Assembly: GCA_009733575.1 (NCBI GenBank)
Contig: ML769726.1
Coordinates: forward strand, 3,760 to 67,759
Reading direction: 5' to 3'
Origin: Gymnopus androsaceus JB14
Lineage: Eukaryota; Basidiomycota; Agaricomycetes; Agaricales; Omphalotaceae
Length of the DNA: 64,000 nucleotides
Shown: in pieces, positions 1 through 11,924 of the stretch
Layout: each line of letters starts with the position of its first letter
Position numbering within the stretch: position 1 is the stretch's first letter
Program-made: the position numbers and the translations under genes
Notes under the pieces: model-generated
Databases searched by the model: none
Seen by the model: the letters and a program-made list of their open reading frames with translations, nothing else
Told to the model about the DNA's origin: nothing

Positions 1-1166
1 ATTCAAGGAAGTTGTGAAGGACCCCTACGCATTATACCGCGACCTTTCTGCCCACTTGATTGAGAGTCGGAAAGACACCAGTCAGTCGAAATTGAATTTT
101 TGCGAGCATCGATATTCATGCTTTAGATTTAGTGCTTAACGACCTCAAGCTAAGGACCCAGATACCCGTTGACAGCGAAGGCCTTGCCCGGTTCCCCACA
201 ATATCTGACCTAGATGATGCGTCAAGATCACAGCTAAGACAGGTCTACGAAATAGTTCAAGCTGGCTATACAGGCTCCGTAGATTACAACGCCATCGAAA
301 CCAACGCGAGTGATTACTACGAACCCACTCTACTTCCGACTCACATGAAACTCAAGAGTGCCGGAATAACTGGGGGATGGTTCCAGGATCTATTCGAATA
401 TCTCATGGCGAACTACTGCAGCTCAGGTAGAGTTTTCATGTTGAAGAAACCCAGTCTGGGGGCATCAGATGTCGGCAATAGTCCACCGCCAGATCTGGTG
501 ACGGAGACAGCAGCGCCTGTAGCTCATTTGGGTACACCAGAGGCAGAGGTTGTATCTTCGAAGGCGGCGGATGATGATTTGCATGCACCGCTGGCCGCCA
601 CTGAGCAGAAAACCCCCGAGGCTCCCGCTCTCCCTATTCCATCGCCAAACACACTGAATGCAGCTCATCCAATGACCCCGCTAACGGATATGGATACGGC
701 GATGGCCTCACCTTCGGCTACTTCTCCCTTGCATTCCGACTCGGTAGATTCCAACGCTGCAGTCGATCTCTCCCTGGATGAGAATAACAAAGCTCTCGAG
801 AACATGCACAACAATGAAGGTGAAGATTGGATGGACGAACCGGAGGATACTGAGTCGCTCGACGCTGAAACGAAATTCACAGCCCTGGACGCCGATGCCA
901 ATGTCTGCATGAATCACACAGACGCCGGAACTTCCAGCGGTCCAGATCCCGAGGGCAATGTCGGCACAGACATTACGAAGACGAATGGAAAGAAGGGTGC
1001 GGGTGTGAAGAAACCGCGGGAACGCAAGGCACAGGTTGTTCAGGATGAACAAGTGGACACCACGCACACATCCCTTCGTCGCAGCAAGCGAAAAATTGAG
1101 CAGACCGAAGCAGACAATGATGGAACCAATGGTACGCAGAGAAAGCATGGCAAAAACCGTGGTTGA
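1..1166 (+). CDS. 3' part of an unknown acidic, probably nuclear protein
   Basis: The gene enters from the left edge. An exon at 1-80 and one at 127-1166 join in frame across a GT-AG intron (81-126, 46 bp, ending ctttag), which fits basidiomycete intron size. The last 345 codons begin with a folded-looking region of about 100 residues, followed by a long low-complexity stretch rich in Pro, Ser, Thr, Asp and Glu (roughly residues 110-285). The tail is basic, with KKPRERK and RRSKRK clusters that resemble nuclear localisation signals. The reading frame is open to a TGA stop and shows no decay, unlike the transposon genes to its right. I recognise no family. A chromatin or transcription-related role is only a guess from composition. 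The true start lies outside the window. Confidence 0.6.
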
Positions 1167-1182
1167 GCACTTTTCTGTTCTT

Positions 1183-1460
1183 GAGTACTTTCTCTAGTAC
1201 TTTGTTTACTTAAACGAAATTCTCAGTATCTTGTGATTTTTCTCTATGACTTTTTCGTCATATTTTCTTTACTATTCTTGGGTACTTTCTCTACTTAGAT
1301 ACTTTCTCTACTTATATACTTTCTCTACTTATATACTTTCTCAACTACCTTCTGAGTAGAATACTCAAGTATCTTTCTTCATACTTTCTTTGCTCTACTA
1401 CTTCTTCTTTACTATATCTTCGATACTTTCTTTACTCAGATAGCTGCTCAAGTACTTTCT
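1183..1460. repeat. AT-rich simple repeat (tactttctcta words)
   Basis: The region downstream of the first gene is filled with imperfect repeats of words such as tactttctctact and agtactttct. No open frame or motif is convincing. It is probably non-coding and could include the 3' UTR of the upstream gene. Confidence 0.6.
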
Positions 1461-1699
1461 AAACAGTGTACTCAAGTAAATAGAAAACTTAAAGAATCTG
1501 AAGTACCTGAGTAAAGTAAAGTCTGAGCAAGTTGAATATATAATTTACTCAAAGGTGAAGAACGTTGCTTGAGAACATACTTAAGTATCCTTAAGTATAA
1601 AACGACTTTCTTAAGAAAACGTGCCCTAGATTTACTCTTTGAGCTGTCTGATATGGTTTGGAAATTTATATTTTGGATTGTAGAAAACAACCCATGCAA

Positions 1700-2109
1700 G
1701 CACCAAAATCAGTAGGATTTCTATCATCAAATTGAATGGTATTGCTCTTGCTCCCAAATACCTTCATCCTGGGTGATTAGAGGCTTTTTAACCATGTGAA
1801 ATGATTGGAAAGTTTTCAGATGCATTGAATATTTTAGGGTGTATTAAATGACTCATGTAAGTACAGCCGCTGTACTGGAATCAGTAGTGATTTTCATCAT
1901 CAGATTGAATGGTACCATTTCCTTTTACTCCAAAATATATGCATGTCGAGTGAGCAGAGTCCTTTCAACCATTTAACATGACTGGAAATATTTCATGAGT
2001 ATTGAATATTCTTGGGTGTAGGAAATGACCTGTCTAAGTACCACCGCCATACTGGTATCAATAGTTGACTTCTATCATCAGATTGAATGGTATCACTTAC
2101 TCTCACTCC
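1700..2109. repeat. Tandem repeat of about 175 bp, roughly 2.3 copies
   Basis: The word tcatcaNattgaatggta recurs at about 1724, 1896 and 2075 (spacing about 172 and 179 bp), with flanking words such as ttgaatatt and gggtgta also repeated. The last copy is cut by the Harbinger end at 2113. The 1461-1700 stretch before it holds nothing I recognise. Confidence 0.65.
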
Positions 2110-2682
2110 TAAGGCCCTGTTTGGGAACCCGAGTTGGCCAGGGTAGGGTTGAGTTGGGTTGGGTTGAAACAAAAATCCGAAGTATTTGGACTTTCATGGG
2201 AATAATTTGATGTCTTGCTGCGAGTTGTAACAGATAGTCACATAAAGTCACTTTTGCATAACAACATTGATTTTGCATTCCAGGCTACCACAATTTACAT
2301 CATGTTAGATAGGCCAAAGTGTAACAATCCAGTATCTAATATGAAGTAAATCCACAGGATATCCAGGGCCATGGATTCCAGATGTCCTGGATTCCATGTC
2401 TCCTTAGTATTGGCGACCAAATAGGTATTGATAAGGTAGAGGACAAGCAAAGGCTGCGAACCCCGCGTGGCAGTTCCCACAATCCAAACATGGTAATTTT
2501 TAGGGCACTTTTACTTCCTCAGCTCATATCTTCACTTCCAGTACATGTATCGCTAATTGCTGCACAAATTCTCCTTGGATACATCTCAGAATCATGCCCA
2601 ATTTTTCTGAAGAATTTTAGATTCAATTTGCAGGATGAGTTTCACTTTTAGTGCAAGATATGTACAGGTGCTAGTGCTTCTA

Positions 2683-4265
2683 CACTGGCGGCCAAAACTG
2701 ATGGACCCCCCCAAATTCGGAAATATTATTCCCACGGCTCTCAGACCTCATTGTTTCTCACTGTCCGCTTCGCTGGCAAGCGCAGTGGGCCCAATTCACC
2801 ATCTTTTTGTACAATACTCTTATCTACATATAATACATGATTGTCGCCAAAAAAAACCAAAGAAAAGTTCCAAAAAGTGCGAAATTTCACCACCTCTCAA
2901 TAACCTATCCACAAGAAATTGTTCTCGCGCAAAGCAACGAGACAACGAGGGAAGGACTGATACAAGTGCCGGGCATATCCCTGGAAGTCCTGGGACTCCC
3001 ATTCAGCCTTAATAGCCGCAAAGTACTGGTCAGAGTCAAGTAGATCTGGGTATTTTAGGCGGACACGGCGCTGGACTTCGTGCCAAGCATTCTCAATGGG
3101 TGAGAAGTCGGGAGAATTGGCAGGCCAAGGGAGAATGGTAGTGTGGTGTTCGGTGAGCCATGCCATGGTCTTTTTGGACTTGTGTTTACTGTTGTTGTCT
3201 TGCTGGAAGAAGAAGTTGTCAGGGTGACGAGGTGGAAGTCTAGCAAGGAAGGGGAGCAAATTGGCCTCAAGAACTTTGATATACTGGTCCGAATTCACCA
3301 GCCCTGTCAGCCGAACAATTGGCCCAGCACCCCAAGGTCCAATACAAGCCCAAACGAGCACACTTCCCTTGTCCTTTCCCTTTCCGACTCCATGTGCAGT
3401 CTTTTTCTGGACACAATGTTCATCTAACCGGCCTTCTCCTCTCCTCCTTAGACAATATTGCCGCCCATCCGAGTGTTCAAGCTTGAACTTCTTCTCATCT
3501 GAGAAGATGACCAGTATTTTGGTTGAAAACCTCTGGAGATTCCCAAGAAACATGATCATTCCACCAAACGCGGTGGCCAACAACATGCTCTGGCTTCAAC
3601 AAAGGCTTCTTCGGCTGCAAGAAACCCTCATATCCAACTTCGCGAAGGTTTTAACAGACTGTGCGCTCGGAAATGTCAGGAAAGCAGCGGCGTTGCGCAT
3701 GTGCTCCATCGCGCAATCCTCCATCATCAAACTGATTTGTGACCTCCTCTAATGCAGCTTTATTGATTTTCCGAGGTCTCCCGCCAGGCTTTTCCTTCTT
3801 CCCTGTCCAATAGCAGTCATCTCCATGTGCTTTTGCATCACAGTAGTGCTTTTGAATTGTATTTTTTGATATAGAGCTTCCCGCAAAAAAAGGCTGGGCA
3901 AGAATATCGTTCCAGGACATCTCTTCATCATCACAATAGATAAGGATGGCACGAACTTTTGTGGGCGTGCATTTAGTGTAGTTTCGGGGCTGTTTGTGAG
4001 GATTTTGTAGTGTCATGAACATGGTTGAGGATTGTTGTGGGGCCTACAGTATTTTATGCTTTTCTGACGGAGCTTTGGGTTGTTTAACCTCCGGAGTTTT
4101 GTATTTCAGTAAATATATGTATCTTCTACTTATACTACGAAAAAGCGGAGGTAGAAAAGTCCGTTTTGTTGTACTATAAACGAGAATGACGAGGAGCAAA
4201 GAATTCAGGAGCCGTGGGAATAAAATTTCCGATTTTGGGGGGTCCATCAGTCTTGGCCGCCAGTG
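2683..4265 (-). mobile_element. Tc1/mariner transposon, degenerate (inner layer)
   Basis: The termini CACTGGCGGCCAAAACTG at 2683 and the inverted CACTGGCGGCCAAGACTG at 4265 are flanked by TA at 2681-2682 and 4266-4267. The inverted repeats run for about 60-70 bp. The interior encodes a Tc1-type transposase on the minus strand. Total length is 1583 bp, normal for an autonomous Tc1/mariner element. It is inserted in the long-TIR element 2434-4766. Confidence 0.9.
2897..4022 (-). pseudogene. Tc1-family (DD34E) transposase, broken
   Basis: The enzyme would cut and paste the surrounding element. The N-terminal part (3651-4022) holds a helix-turn-helix DNA-binding region around SISKNTIQKHYC. The C-terminal part (2897-3586, 229 codons) has the DDE_3 catalytic core: first Asp in FSDEKKF (residue 30 of that frame), second Asp in FQQDNNSKH (130) and Glu in SPDFSPIENAW (165). 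That is a 34-residue D-to-E spacing, as in Tc1. The two parts are separated by a stop codon soon after SERTVC and by a frame change before FSDEKKF. The combined length (about 350-370 residues) is normal for the family. All three catalytic acids survive but the frame is not continuous, so the copy is inactive. Confidence 0.85.
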
Positions 4266-5189
4266 TATGACAATTTATTACAAATAGATGATAGAAAATA
4301 TCTACAATGATACAAGATGCTTCTGAACAAGACCCAATTGTAAAGTTATGTTTGCTTCAGTTAGTTCATCCATGATGCAGCCAGGGAGAATGCAATGACC
4401 ATGATATTTTCTGGCACCTCAAGGCTAAGCTGCATGTTTTATACACTAAAGAAGGCAGTATTAGTATTATTATATCTTATACTGTCCAAATCTAAGTAGT
4501 TCTTAAACTGGTTGCAGTAAATACAGGCAGGATAACCATGTGCATGTACTAAAAGTGAAACTCATCCCGCAAATCGAATCCAAAATTCTTCAGAAAAATT
4601 GGGCATGGTTCTAAGATGTATCTAAAGAGAATTTGTGCAGCAATTAGCAAAAAATGTACTGGAAGTGAAGATATGAGCTGAGGAAGTAAAAGTGCCCTAG
4701 AAATTTCCATGTTTGGATCGTGGGAACTGCCATGCGGGGTTGGCAGCGTTTGCTTGTCCTCTACCTTAGTGATAGTGATGATGGTCTCATCTAGTCATCT
4801 GACAACCTATCTCTACTGATCCCGTCAACAAGCATGTGGAACTGTCGTGCAGTACGAATTGAAATTTTTGGAATAGTGATTGATCATTACAGTGATGACT
4901 TTCTCATCTACACCAAGCAACCTACCTCTGCTGATCCCATCAGCACTCATGTGACACTGTCACACAAACTATAAATTAAGCTTTTGATTACTATGAGGAT
5001 GGATCCCAGAAGGAGACCTAGGGATAAAGTATACTGTAGAAGTAGTGTGACAGTGTCACATGTGTCACATGACAAGTTTCGGGCATGAGGTGCCATAATT
5101 AGTGGAAAAATCATGAAATATGATGAAAACATTCATAGGATGGGTTTGCAGACTGTACATGACCTTTAAAGGGAAATAGTATAGTAGTC

Positions 5190-6074
5190 TATGGAATCCA
5201 TGAACTAGTAAATGTACTAGTCCATGGATTCCATGAACTACAAATATATTAGTCCATGGATTCCATGAACTAATGAATATGCTAGTCTGTGGAATCCACA
5301 AACTAGTGCATTTACTAGTCCATGGATTCCATGAACTAATGAATATACTACTCCATGGAGTCCATGAACTAGTACATTTACTAGTCCATGGATTCCATGA
5401 ACTAGTACATTTGCTAGCCCATGGATTCCATGAACTAGTACATTTACTAGTCCATGGATTCCATGAACTAGTACATTTGCTAGCCATGGATTCCATGAAC
5501 TAGTACATTTACTAGCCCATGGATTCCATGAACTAGTACATACATTTACTAGCCCATAGATTCCATGAACTAGTACATACATTTACTAATCCATGGATTC
5601 CATGAACTAGTACATTTACTAGCCCATGGATTCCATGAACTACAAATATATTAGTCCATGGATTCCTAGTAACTCATCTAAGTACCAATAAGTCAGACTA
5701 GTAACTCATCTAATGGTTGTACTAGTACTAATAACTTGTACTAGTAACTGATCTAATGGTTGTAATAGTACCAATAACTCGGCCTAGTAACTAATCAAAT
5801 GGTAGTAATAGTACCAGTAAGTCATACTAGTTCATGGAATCCATAGACTAGTATATTTTGTAGTTCATTGAATCCATAGACTACATGGAGTAGTATATTC
5901 ATTAGTTCATGGAATCCATGAACTACAAAATATACTACTCCAGGGAATCCATGAACTAGTAGATGCACCAGTTCATGGAATCCATGGACTAGTAAATGTA
6001 CTATTTCATGGAATCCGTGGACTAGTAAATGCATTAGTTCATGGAATCCATGGACTAGTAAATGCACTAGTTCA
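5190..6074. repeat. Minisatellite: 28-35 bp near-palindromic units, with inverted second half
   Basis: Units built on ccatggattccatgaac and ctagtacatttactag repeat from 5190 to about 5660. A different repeat follows (5660-5825; words such as ctagtaactcatctaatgg), then the first unit type returns in the opposite sense (5828-6074). The array continues on the other side of the hAT insertion (11288-11480). Stop-free frames across it reflect the repeat length and are not genes. Confidence 0.85.
6067..6074. repeat. Likely 8 bp target duplication of the hAT element, left copy
   Basis: ctagttca precedes the left hAT end. gtagttca at 11288-11295 matches 7 of 8 bases, but the right copy lies 8 bases beyond the last recognisable inverted-repeat base. 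The array itself contains many tagttca words, so chance is possible. Confidence 0.45.
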
Positions 6075-7260
6075 TAGTGATGTGCCGGCTCGGCCTGAAA
6101 GCTGTGGGCCGGGCCAAGCTGAGTCAAGCCAGGCCGTCAAAAGCTGGGCTTTGATAGACGGCCTGAGAGGGCTTTTGGCCCGGCCTCAATTTCAGAAAGC
6201 CCTAGGCCGGGGCTTTTTATGCAAAACGGGTCGTATTAGTTTTCTTTCCAATTTTCCGGAAAAGCTTATCTTTCTATCTCATTGATTAGATATGCCACAT
6301 ATGAATCGTTCAATCCCTGGGGATTGAACAATCCGTATTTGGAAACTTTCAGTCTACTAACCTGGGCTCCATCCGCAATGTGGGTATCTTTGCTCACCCA
6401 GATTCCTTGCTCTTAAAGAGTTTTGCTGGTTCAAAGCAGGAGTTCTGTACGCAGTAGGGCGTTGAGCCACATCGCTTGCAGAAAGGCTGTCCTGCAAGCG
6501 CCGAGCCCAAAACTCATATATATAATTGTCTATACTAAAACTCTAGAATCTCATAGTGAACTACACAGCCTGCTAAACCCTTCAGAAGGAACGAGCAGGC
6601 CATATATTGTAAGATTCGGAAAATGTTACATCTGAATCTAAGAAAGTGTATGCTCAGTATCTACACTATTGGTACTTGTGCTGAAGAGTGATGGAAAACT
6701 TTTGACATCAGAATTGACAGTTCCGCAGCAAAAAACTGCCTCCACAACCTCGACGAGTTCTGAAAATATCCGGCTAACATGTGTCTTGATTTGGGTTTGA
6801 CGATTAGCATGAACAGCTGGGGTTCTGAGATTTATTAATGATGAGATCAGCCCATATCGCCAATAGAAAAGCTACATACCGGAATTCTGTTAAACAAGTG
6901 TGCTGAATGTGATTCTGAATTATATGGCAGACACAGCGGATGGCAATAAAAGATTGCTATCAAAGATAAATCAATCGATGGCACATGAATTAGTGTTAAA
7001 ATTACCTCGTTTGTAATGCGGCGATGAAGAGCCTCAGCAGTAGATTCGGCATTGATAACAGCAATACCAGATATAGGTGGTGTACTTAAGTTGTAGGTCC
7101 AGAGATTGTTTGAGACAGATTGCATGGTGTTGTATCGAGAGCAGAAAAACGGTGATCAGGGTTTTCAAAGGTGAGAAATGGAAGCACTGGAACTGTACAG
7201 ATAATTCTGGTAGTTGTAACTCGTGACTTCCTACGCTCATAATTTTGTTTCCTTCAAAAA

Positions 7261-10200
7261 ATGAGTGTGCCCTCACGCCCAGTGTGCAATCCAGCACCAA
7301 CACACAAAATAACTTCCTCTGACAACATAGGAGAGATCCTAGCTTCACATGCGGCAGCGCGTGATTGGGCTGCGGTAATTGCTGCCGAGTCTGAGAAAGT
7401 TAAAGACAAATCCAAATTTATCCCCAACAAGCAGACAGAGAGTGGGAACTCTCTCACAGCTGTTCCTTCCCATTCTCCTACTACTACCAATCCCAATCCC
7501 AGCAGCAACTCCACTACTGTGACACAGCCAACTGGTACACATGAACCAGAGCTTGTAGACTTGGGATCAGAGTCTGAGAGCGCTCAACAGCCCAGGTTAA
7601 AGAAGGGCAAGTACTAGTTATTGCATGCCAACATGGCTTGAAATTAATATATTAATCTTAGCTCGTGTCTCTCGGCCTAAGACCACCATCGTACCTGAAG
7701 AGTTCAAAGATGACTCAGATGAAAAACTCAAAGATCAGGATATTTCAGCAAAGTTGTCAATTCGGGAGAAGAGGGCAGATGTGGATGCGTTCTTTGATGC
7801 ACCATGGAAGATAGATGGGAAAATGAAGAGGAAGTGTCCCAAATGCTCATGCGTATCTATTATAATTCGCTGATATTCCGCTGCTTGATTTCTCCTTTGC
7901 AGACAAAGCAAGTCGGAGAAACTACTTGTAAATGAAGTGACAACTTTACGCTGACACTTGGAATCAGCCCATGCAGTATGTTTTTTTGTCAATCAAATAT
8001 CTTGTGACTATTCCTCAATCATTGGTTTAGCCCTTATACGAACAATGGTGCAAAAAGAACAATTTTGTGTCCATGCTTCCAAAGGTTGTTGCAGCTCGCA
8101 AAGTCACTGCACAGGATGCATCCACCAAGCTCAAACAATCGACAGTTGATCCACACTTGGAAGAAAAGCCAGAGGTCAAGCCCAGCATTCCTTACTCCAA
8201 TGCTACTTTTCGTGAAGCGGCATTTGAGTGGCTTGTCAGTATGGACCAGGTAAGTTTCTTTGTTTCCCTTTCTTTTCTTCTTGATGCCCATAAATGACAA
8301 ATCCGCTTCAGCCAATTGATGCTTTAGAGCACCCATCTTTTCATAAGATGATCAATATTGCCTCTCGAGCAGCCCATGGTGTCAACATCCCCAATTGTAA
8401 GGCAACCAGAGCATATATAATTGCAAGGTTCAAAAAGAATCTCACTGACCTGCGCAAACGCCTCAATGTAGGTTAACTTTATTTCTCTTTTGGCTCATTG
8501 GTTAAATTTTTTTCGAATAGAGCAATGCAGTCAAAGGTCTCATCTCATCAACCTGTGATGCGTGGTCAGCATCCAATGGCAATGCATATTTTGCCATTAC
8601 TGGTCATTGGATTGAGGAGTTGTCTCCAGGGGTATGGGTACAGCAGTCGGCTCTTCTAGGATTCACGCAGATGAATACTGCCCACAATGGTCTTTGTCTT
8701 GGGCGTGCTCTCTTCAAAATCTTTGCTCGCATTGGTATCATCCACAAGGTGCCATTGTTCTACTGACAGTGACCCATATACTAACGAGGCTTTCATAGAT
8801 TGGCTGGATTACATGTGACAATGCGACCAACAACAATACTATGTGCACCGCATTGGAACCTCTACTTAATGCACATGCTTTGCATGCTGGAATGAAGCCT
8901 TGGCACGCAGCGCTACATTGTCTCCGGTATGTAATACTTCTCCTCTGAACTGTGATTCTTCTAATATCCACCTTTTGGTGTCTCGCTCACATTATCAATC
9001 TCGCTACACAAGCTGTTATCAAGACATACAGTACTTCAAAGCACTATGATCCTGCAAAACCCGACCAACATGAGCCAGATACTGAAACGGTTGACAACAG
9101 TGGTGAGACCATAATCCGTGATGAAGTTGGGATTGTTCGGGCCATTGCTGTCAAGGTAAGCTCATGCTTATACGTTTAATTTAATTTAATTTAATTGTTT
9201 TTTTTGCTCACATCTTTGTAGGCTTGCTCTTCTGCTAAAGGAAATTCAGCTCCGATCTCAATGCAGCCCACTCCAGCTACTGATTGACATGTCTGTTTGC
9301 TGGTTGTCAACCTACTTGATGATTTATCGTGCTGATAAGTTGCGGGAGGTATGAAATTCAACGTCCTATATCTGTTCAATGCTGATACTATTGCAGCATA
9401 TGGATACGTTTGTATATGAGATAGCTATGGCCAAGCCTAACCTTGCTAAGCATTGCAAGATTGATTCGCTGCAGCTCAATTCAGATGAGTGGGTGCATCT
9501 TGGCAACTTCCTTGGCCTTCTTATTGTACGAAATTGCTATACTATCATGTGCTCGTTCTCACCTTTTAATACTTTGAAGCATGCCAACAATGCACAACAA
9601 GCTTTCTCGGATGAGAAAGAACCTTCTCTTCACATTGGCATCCCAGCCCTTGAAGCTTTGCATCGCGCATGGAGCACCTGATCATCACGTGGAAAGTATG
9701 CTCCATTTCACGCAGCCCTTGAAGCTGGGGTTGCTAAGATTGAGGAGTACTATGAGAAAATCACAGATAACCAGGCGTACATTGTTTCCATGTGTGAGTT
9801 TCTCCCTTTGTTTTCAGATTTTTTACTCACCCCATTTGGCAGTGTTGAACCCCAAAGAGAAGACCAACAAGAAACACTGGGATGAAGCCTTGCAGGATGA
9901 GGTTCGTGAAGTAGCAGAAGATATTGTAAGTTTTCTTCAATTCATCTTATAGTGGTGCTGCAGTATTGAGCAATCGTCATAGTTTCAAGGAGCGATGGTA
10001 TGAAATGTATAGTACAGGAGCAACCACATCAGCAAAAATGGGTTAAACCTATGATGACCTAGGGAACCTAGGCTACCCTGGTCACCCTGGTCACCCTGGT
10101 CCCCTTGGGTCTTCCAGGCTACCCCAGGCTACCCCGGTCACCCTGATCACCCTGGTCCCCTTGGGTCTTCCAGGCTACCCCAGGCTACCCCAGGCTACCT

Positions 10201-11024
10201 TAGGCTACCTCAGGTTTCCTCAGGCTCCTCAGGTTTGCTCAGGTTTACTCAGGTGTACTCAGGTTGCCTCAAATTCCCAAGGTTTATCCCTAAATCCTAG
10301 GAAACCTGGGTGACCTCAAAGAAACAGAGGCAGTCTAGGCAACCTAGGTGGCCTAGGAGACCTAGGTATCCTTAGGTTCCCTTAAGTCTCTTTAGGTCAT
10401 TGTGGGTCAACCTAAAGTCAGCCCAGGGCCCAGATCATTTTTCCTGATGCAGCTGCGAGCCACAGCATAGTAACAAGAAGCGCAAATGTGACAACTTGCT
10501 TCGCCAGCTCTCTGAAGTTGAAGACGATGAAGATTCTCCGGTACAATTGCAGGGTGATCCCGACAAACCCTGGTTGAAGGAATTCAACAGGTACCTTAGC
10601 AAAACGGAGACAATGCCTGAAAACATGAGCCTTGTCTCATGGTGAGGGGTGAGTGCTCGTTTTCTGTTTTGTTTTCATGCATGATGCTTACTACGTATTC
10701 ATTTAGGTTAACGCTGGGCGGTACCCGGTATGGGCCTCACTCGCATGGGACTACCTTGCCATCATGGCTTCATCAGTTTCCAGCGAGCAAGCCTTTTCAT
10801 CTGCAGGAATCACTATTACTAAGTGTCGCAATTGCCTGAAGGGGGATATTGTGGAAGCCCTCCAGTTCTTGAAATGCTGGTATCACCAGGACCTGCTCTT
10901 TCGTGAGCCTCCACCAACATCAAATTTGGAGCTCTCAATGTTGGTATTGGAGGCAGATGGTATGTCTGACGCTCTGGAAGACAAGGGTAAAGTTGTCCCT
11001 GAAGAATCTTCGGTCTTGGGATGA
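7261..11024 (+). pseudogene. hAT family transposase, multi-exon, inactivated
   Basis: This is the transposase of the element. About 14 exons with GT-AG introns near 50 bp can be followed, for example 8031-8249, 8312-8467, 8521-8748, 8799-8926, 9397-9525 and 9843-9925. In order they give a Ser/Thr/Pro-rich N-terminus, a BED-type zinc finger (CPKC, then HLESAH), the RNase-H-like core with Asp in TCDAWS and TCDNATNN, the CLAHIINLA insertion-domain motif, and the C-terminal dimerisation region with Glu in SSVSSEQAFS (10707-11024). Damage includes a TGA inside the BED finger (7952-7954), a TGA in place of Trp before GVNAGRYP-type sequence (10643-10645), frame changes near 9235-9260, an apparently lost splice acceptor near 8977, and a 423 bp element in an exon. 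Exon boundaries at the 5' end are approximate. Confidence 0.85.
10027..10449. mobile_element. CATCAGC-type TIR element inside the hAT exon (copy A)
   Basis: The ends are CATCAGCAAAAATGG and the inverted CATCAGGAAAAATGAT, flanked on both sides by ca (10025-10026 and 10450-10451), a 2 bp target duplication. It splits an exon of the transposase between the residues ERWYEMYSTGATTS and the Lys-rich NKKRK segment. The core is made of words such as ggctaccccagg, ggtcaccctgg and cctaggt. It has no coding potential. Confidence 0.75.
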
Positions 11025-11287
11025 GCTTATTGTTGATGATGATGACTGCGAAGACCCTGAGATCTTTGAGGTAGTATTATAGTATAATAGTTGTTCAATA
11101 CAATTTCGCGAGACTTTCGAAAATATATTTAAACTAAAAAGCCCCAGCTTAGGCCAAGGCCAGGCTGGGCCAAGCCGGAGCCATCCTAGTAGGGCCCGGC
11201 TTCAATTTTTTCAGGCCAAAGCCAAGGGCCTGTGGGCCAAAGCTGGGGCTCACAGGCCAAAGCTGGGCCGGCATCACTACAGGCTGA

Positions 11288-11480
11288 GTAGTTCATGGAA
11301 TCCATGGACTAGTAAATGTACTAGTTCATGGATTCCATGGAGTAGTATATTCATTAGTTCATGGAATCCATGGATTAGTAAATGCACTAGTTTGTGGATT
11401 CCATAGACTAGCATATTTATTAGTTCATGGAATCCATGGACTAGTACATTTACTAGTTCATGGATTCCATAGACTACTAT
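11288..11480. repeat. Continuation of the minisatellite right of the hAT element
   Basis: The units tagttcatggaatccatgga and ctagtaaatg continue the array at 5190-6074, in the inverted sense relative to the 5190-5660 part. The array then runs into the Harbinger 5' region. Confidence 0.8.
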
Positions 11481-11924
11481 ACTATTTCTCTTTAAAAGTC
11501 ATGTACAGGCTGCAAACCCATCCTATGAATGTTTTCATCATATTTCATGATTTTTCCACTAATTATGGCACCTCATGCCCGAAATTTGTCATGTGACACA
11601 TGTGACACTGTCACACTACTTCTACAGTATACTTTATCCCTAGGTCTCCTTCTGGGATCCATCCTCATAGTAATCAAAAGCTTAATTTAATAGTTTGTGT
11701 GACAGTGTCACATGAGTGCTGATGGGATCAGCAGAGGTAGGTTGCTTGGTGTAGATGAGAAAGTCATCACTGTAATGATCAATCACTATTTCAAAAATTT
11801 CAATTCATACTGCACGACAGTTCCACATGCTTGTTGATGGGATCAGTAGAGATAGGTTGTCAGATGACTAGATGAGACCATCATCACTATCACTATCAAT
11901 ACCTATTTGGTCGCCAATACTAAG

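Larger units (their letters stand above)
2434..4766. mobile_element. Long-TIR, TA-target non-autonomous element (outer layer)
   Basis: The ends AGGTAGAGGACAAGC at 2434 and its reverse complement at 4766 are flanked by TA (2432-2433 and 4767-4768). The inverted repeats extend about 218 bp (2434-2651 against 4549-4766) with scattered mismatches. The uninterrupted Harbinger copies at 11.9 and 17.4 kb show the empty site, with a single TA at this point, which confirms both ends. Without the nested mariner copy the element would be about 750 bp. It has no coding capacity of its own, so it is a MITE-like element of the Tc1/mariner superfamily judging by its TA target. Confidence 0.85.
2113..5190 (-). 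mobile_element. PIF/Harbinger deletion derivative (copy C), nested insertions inside
   Basis: The outer end GGCCCTGTTTGGGAACC at 2113 is a typical PIF/Harbinger terminus and is preceded by TAA (2110-2112), the expected 3 bp target. On the minus strand 2281-2431 and 4769-5190 together match the 5' region of the Harbinger copies at 11463-12030 and 16930-17510. Most of the transposase is missing: homology jumps at about 2290 from the first coding part to the far terminus. The TA-target element 2434-4766 interrupts it. The other terminus is not clear because the homology runs into the minisatellite that follows. Confidence 0.7.
6075..11279 (+). mobile_element. hAT transposon, near full length but degenerate
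   Basis: The left end TAGTGATGTGCCGGC and the right end (reverse complement TAGTGATGCCGGCCC) form a hAT-like terminal inverted repeat. Both subterminal regions are packed with GGCC-rich words (aagctgggc, ggccaaagc), as expected for hAT transposase binding. The 5.2 kb body holds a many-exon hAT transposase gene on the plus strand. A CATCAGC-type element (10027-10449) is inserted in a coding exon. About 1 kb between the left end and the first codon (6240-7260) shows no other gene. Confidence 0.85.

Noticed and set aside
5190..5660. Regularly spaced repeats resembling a CRISPR array
   Set aside because: Eukaryotic sequence; the intervals are part of the same degenerate unit rather than unique spacers, and no cas genes exist.
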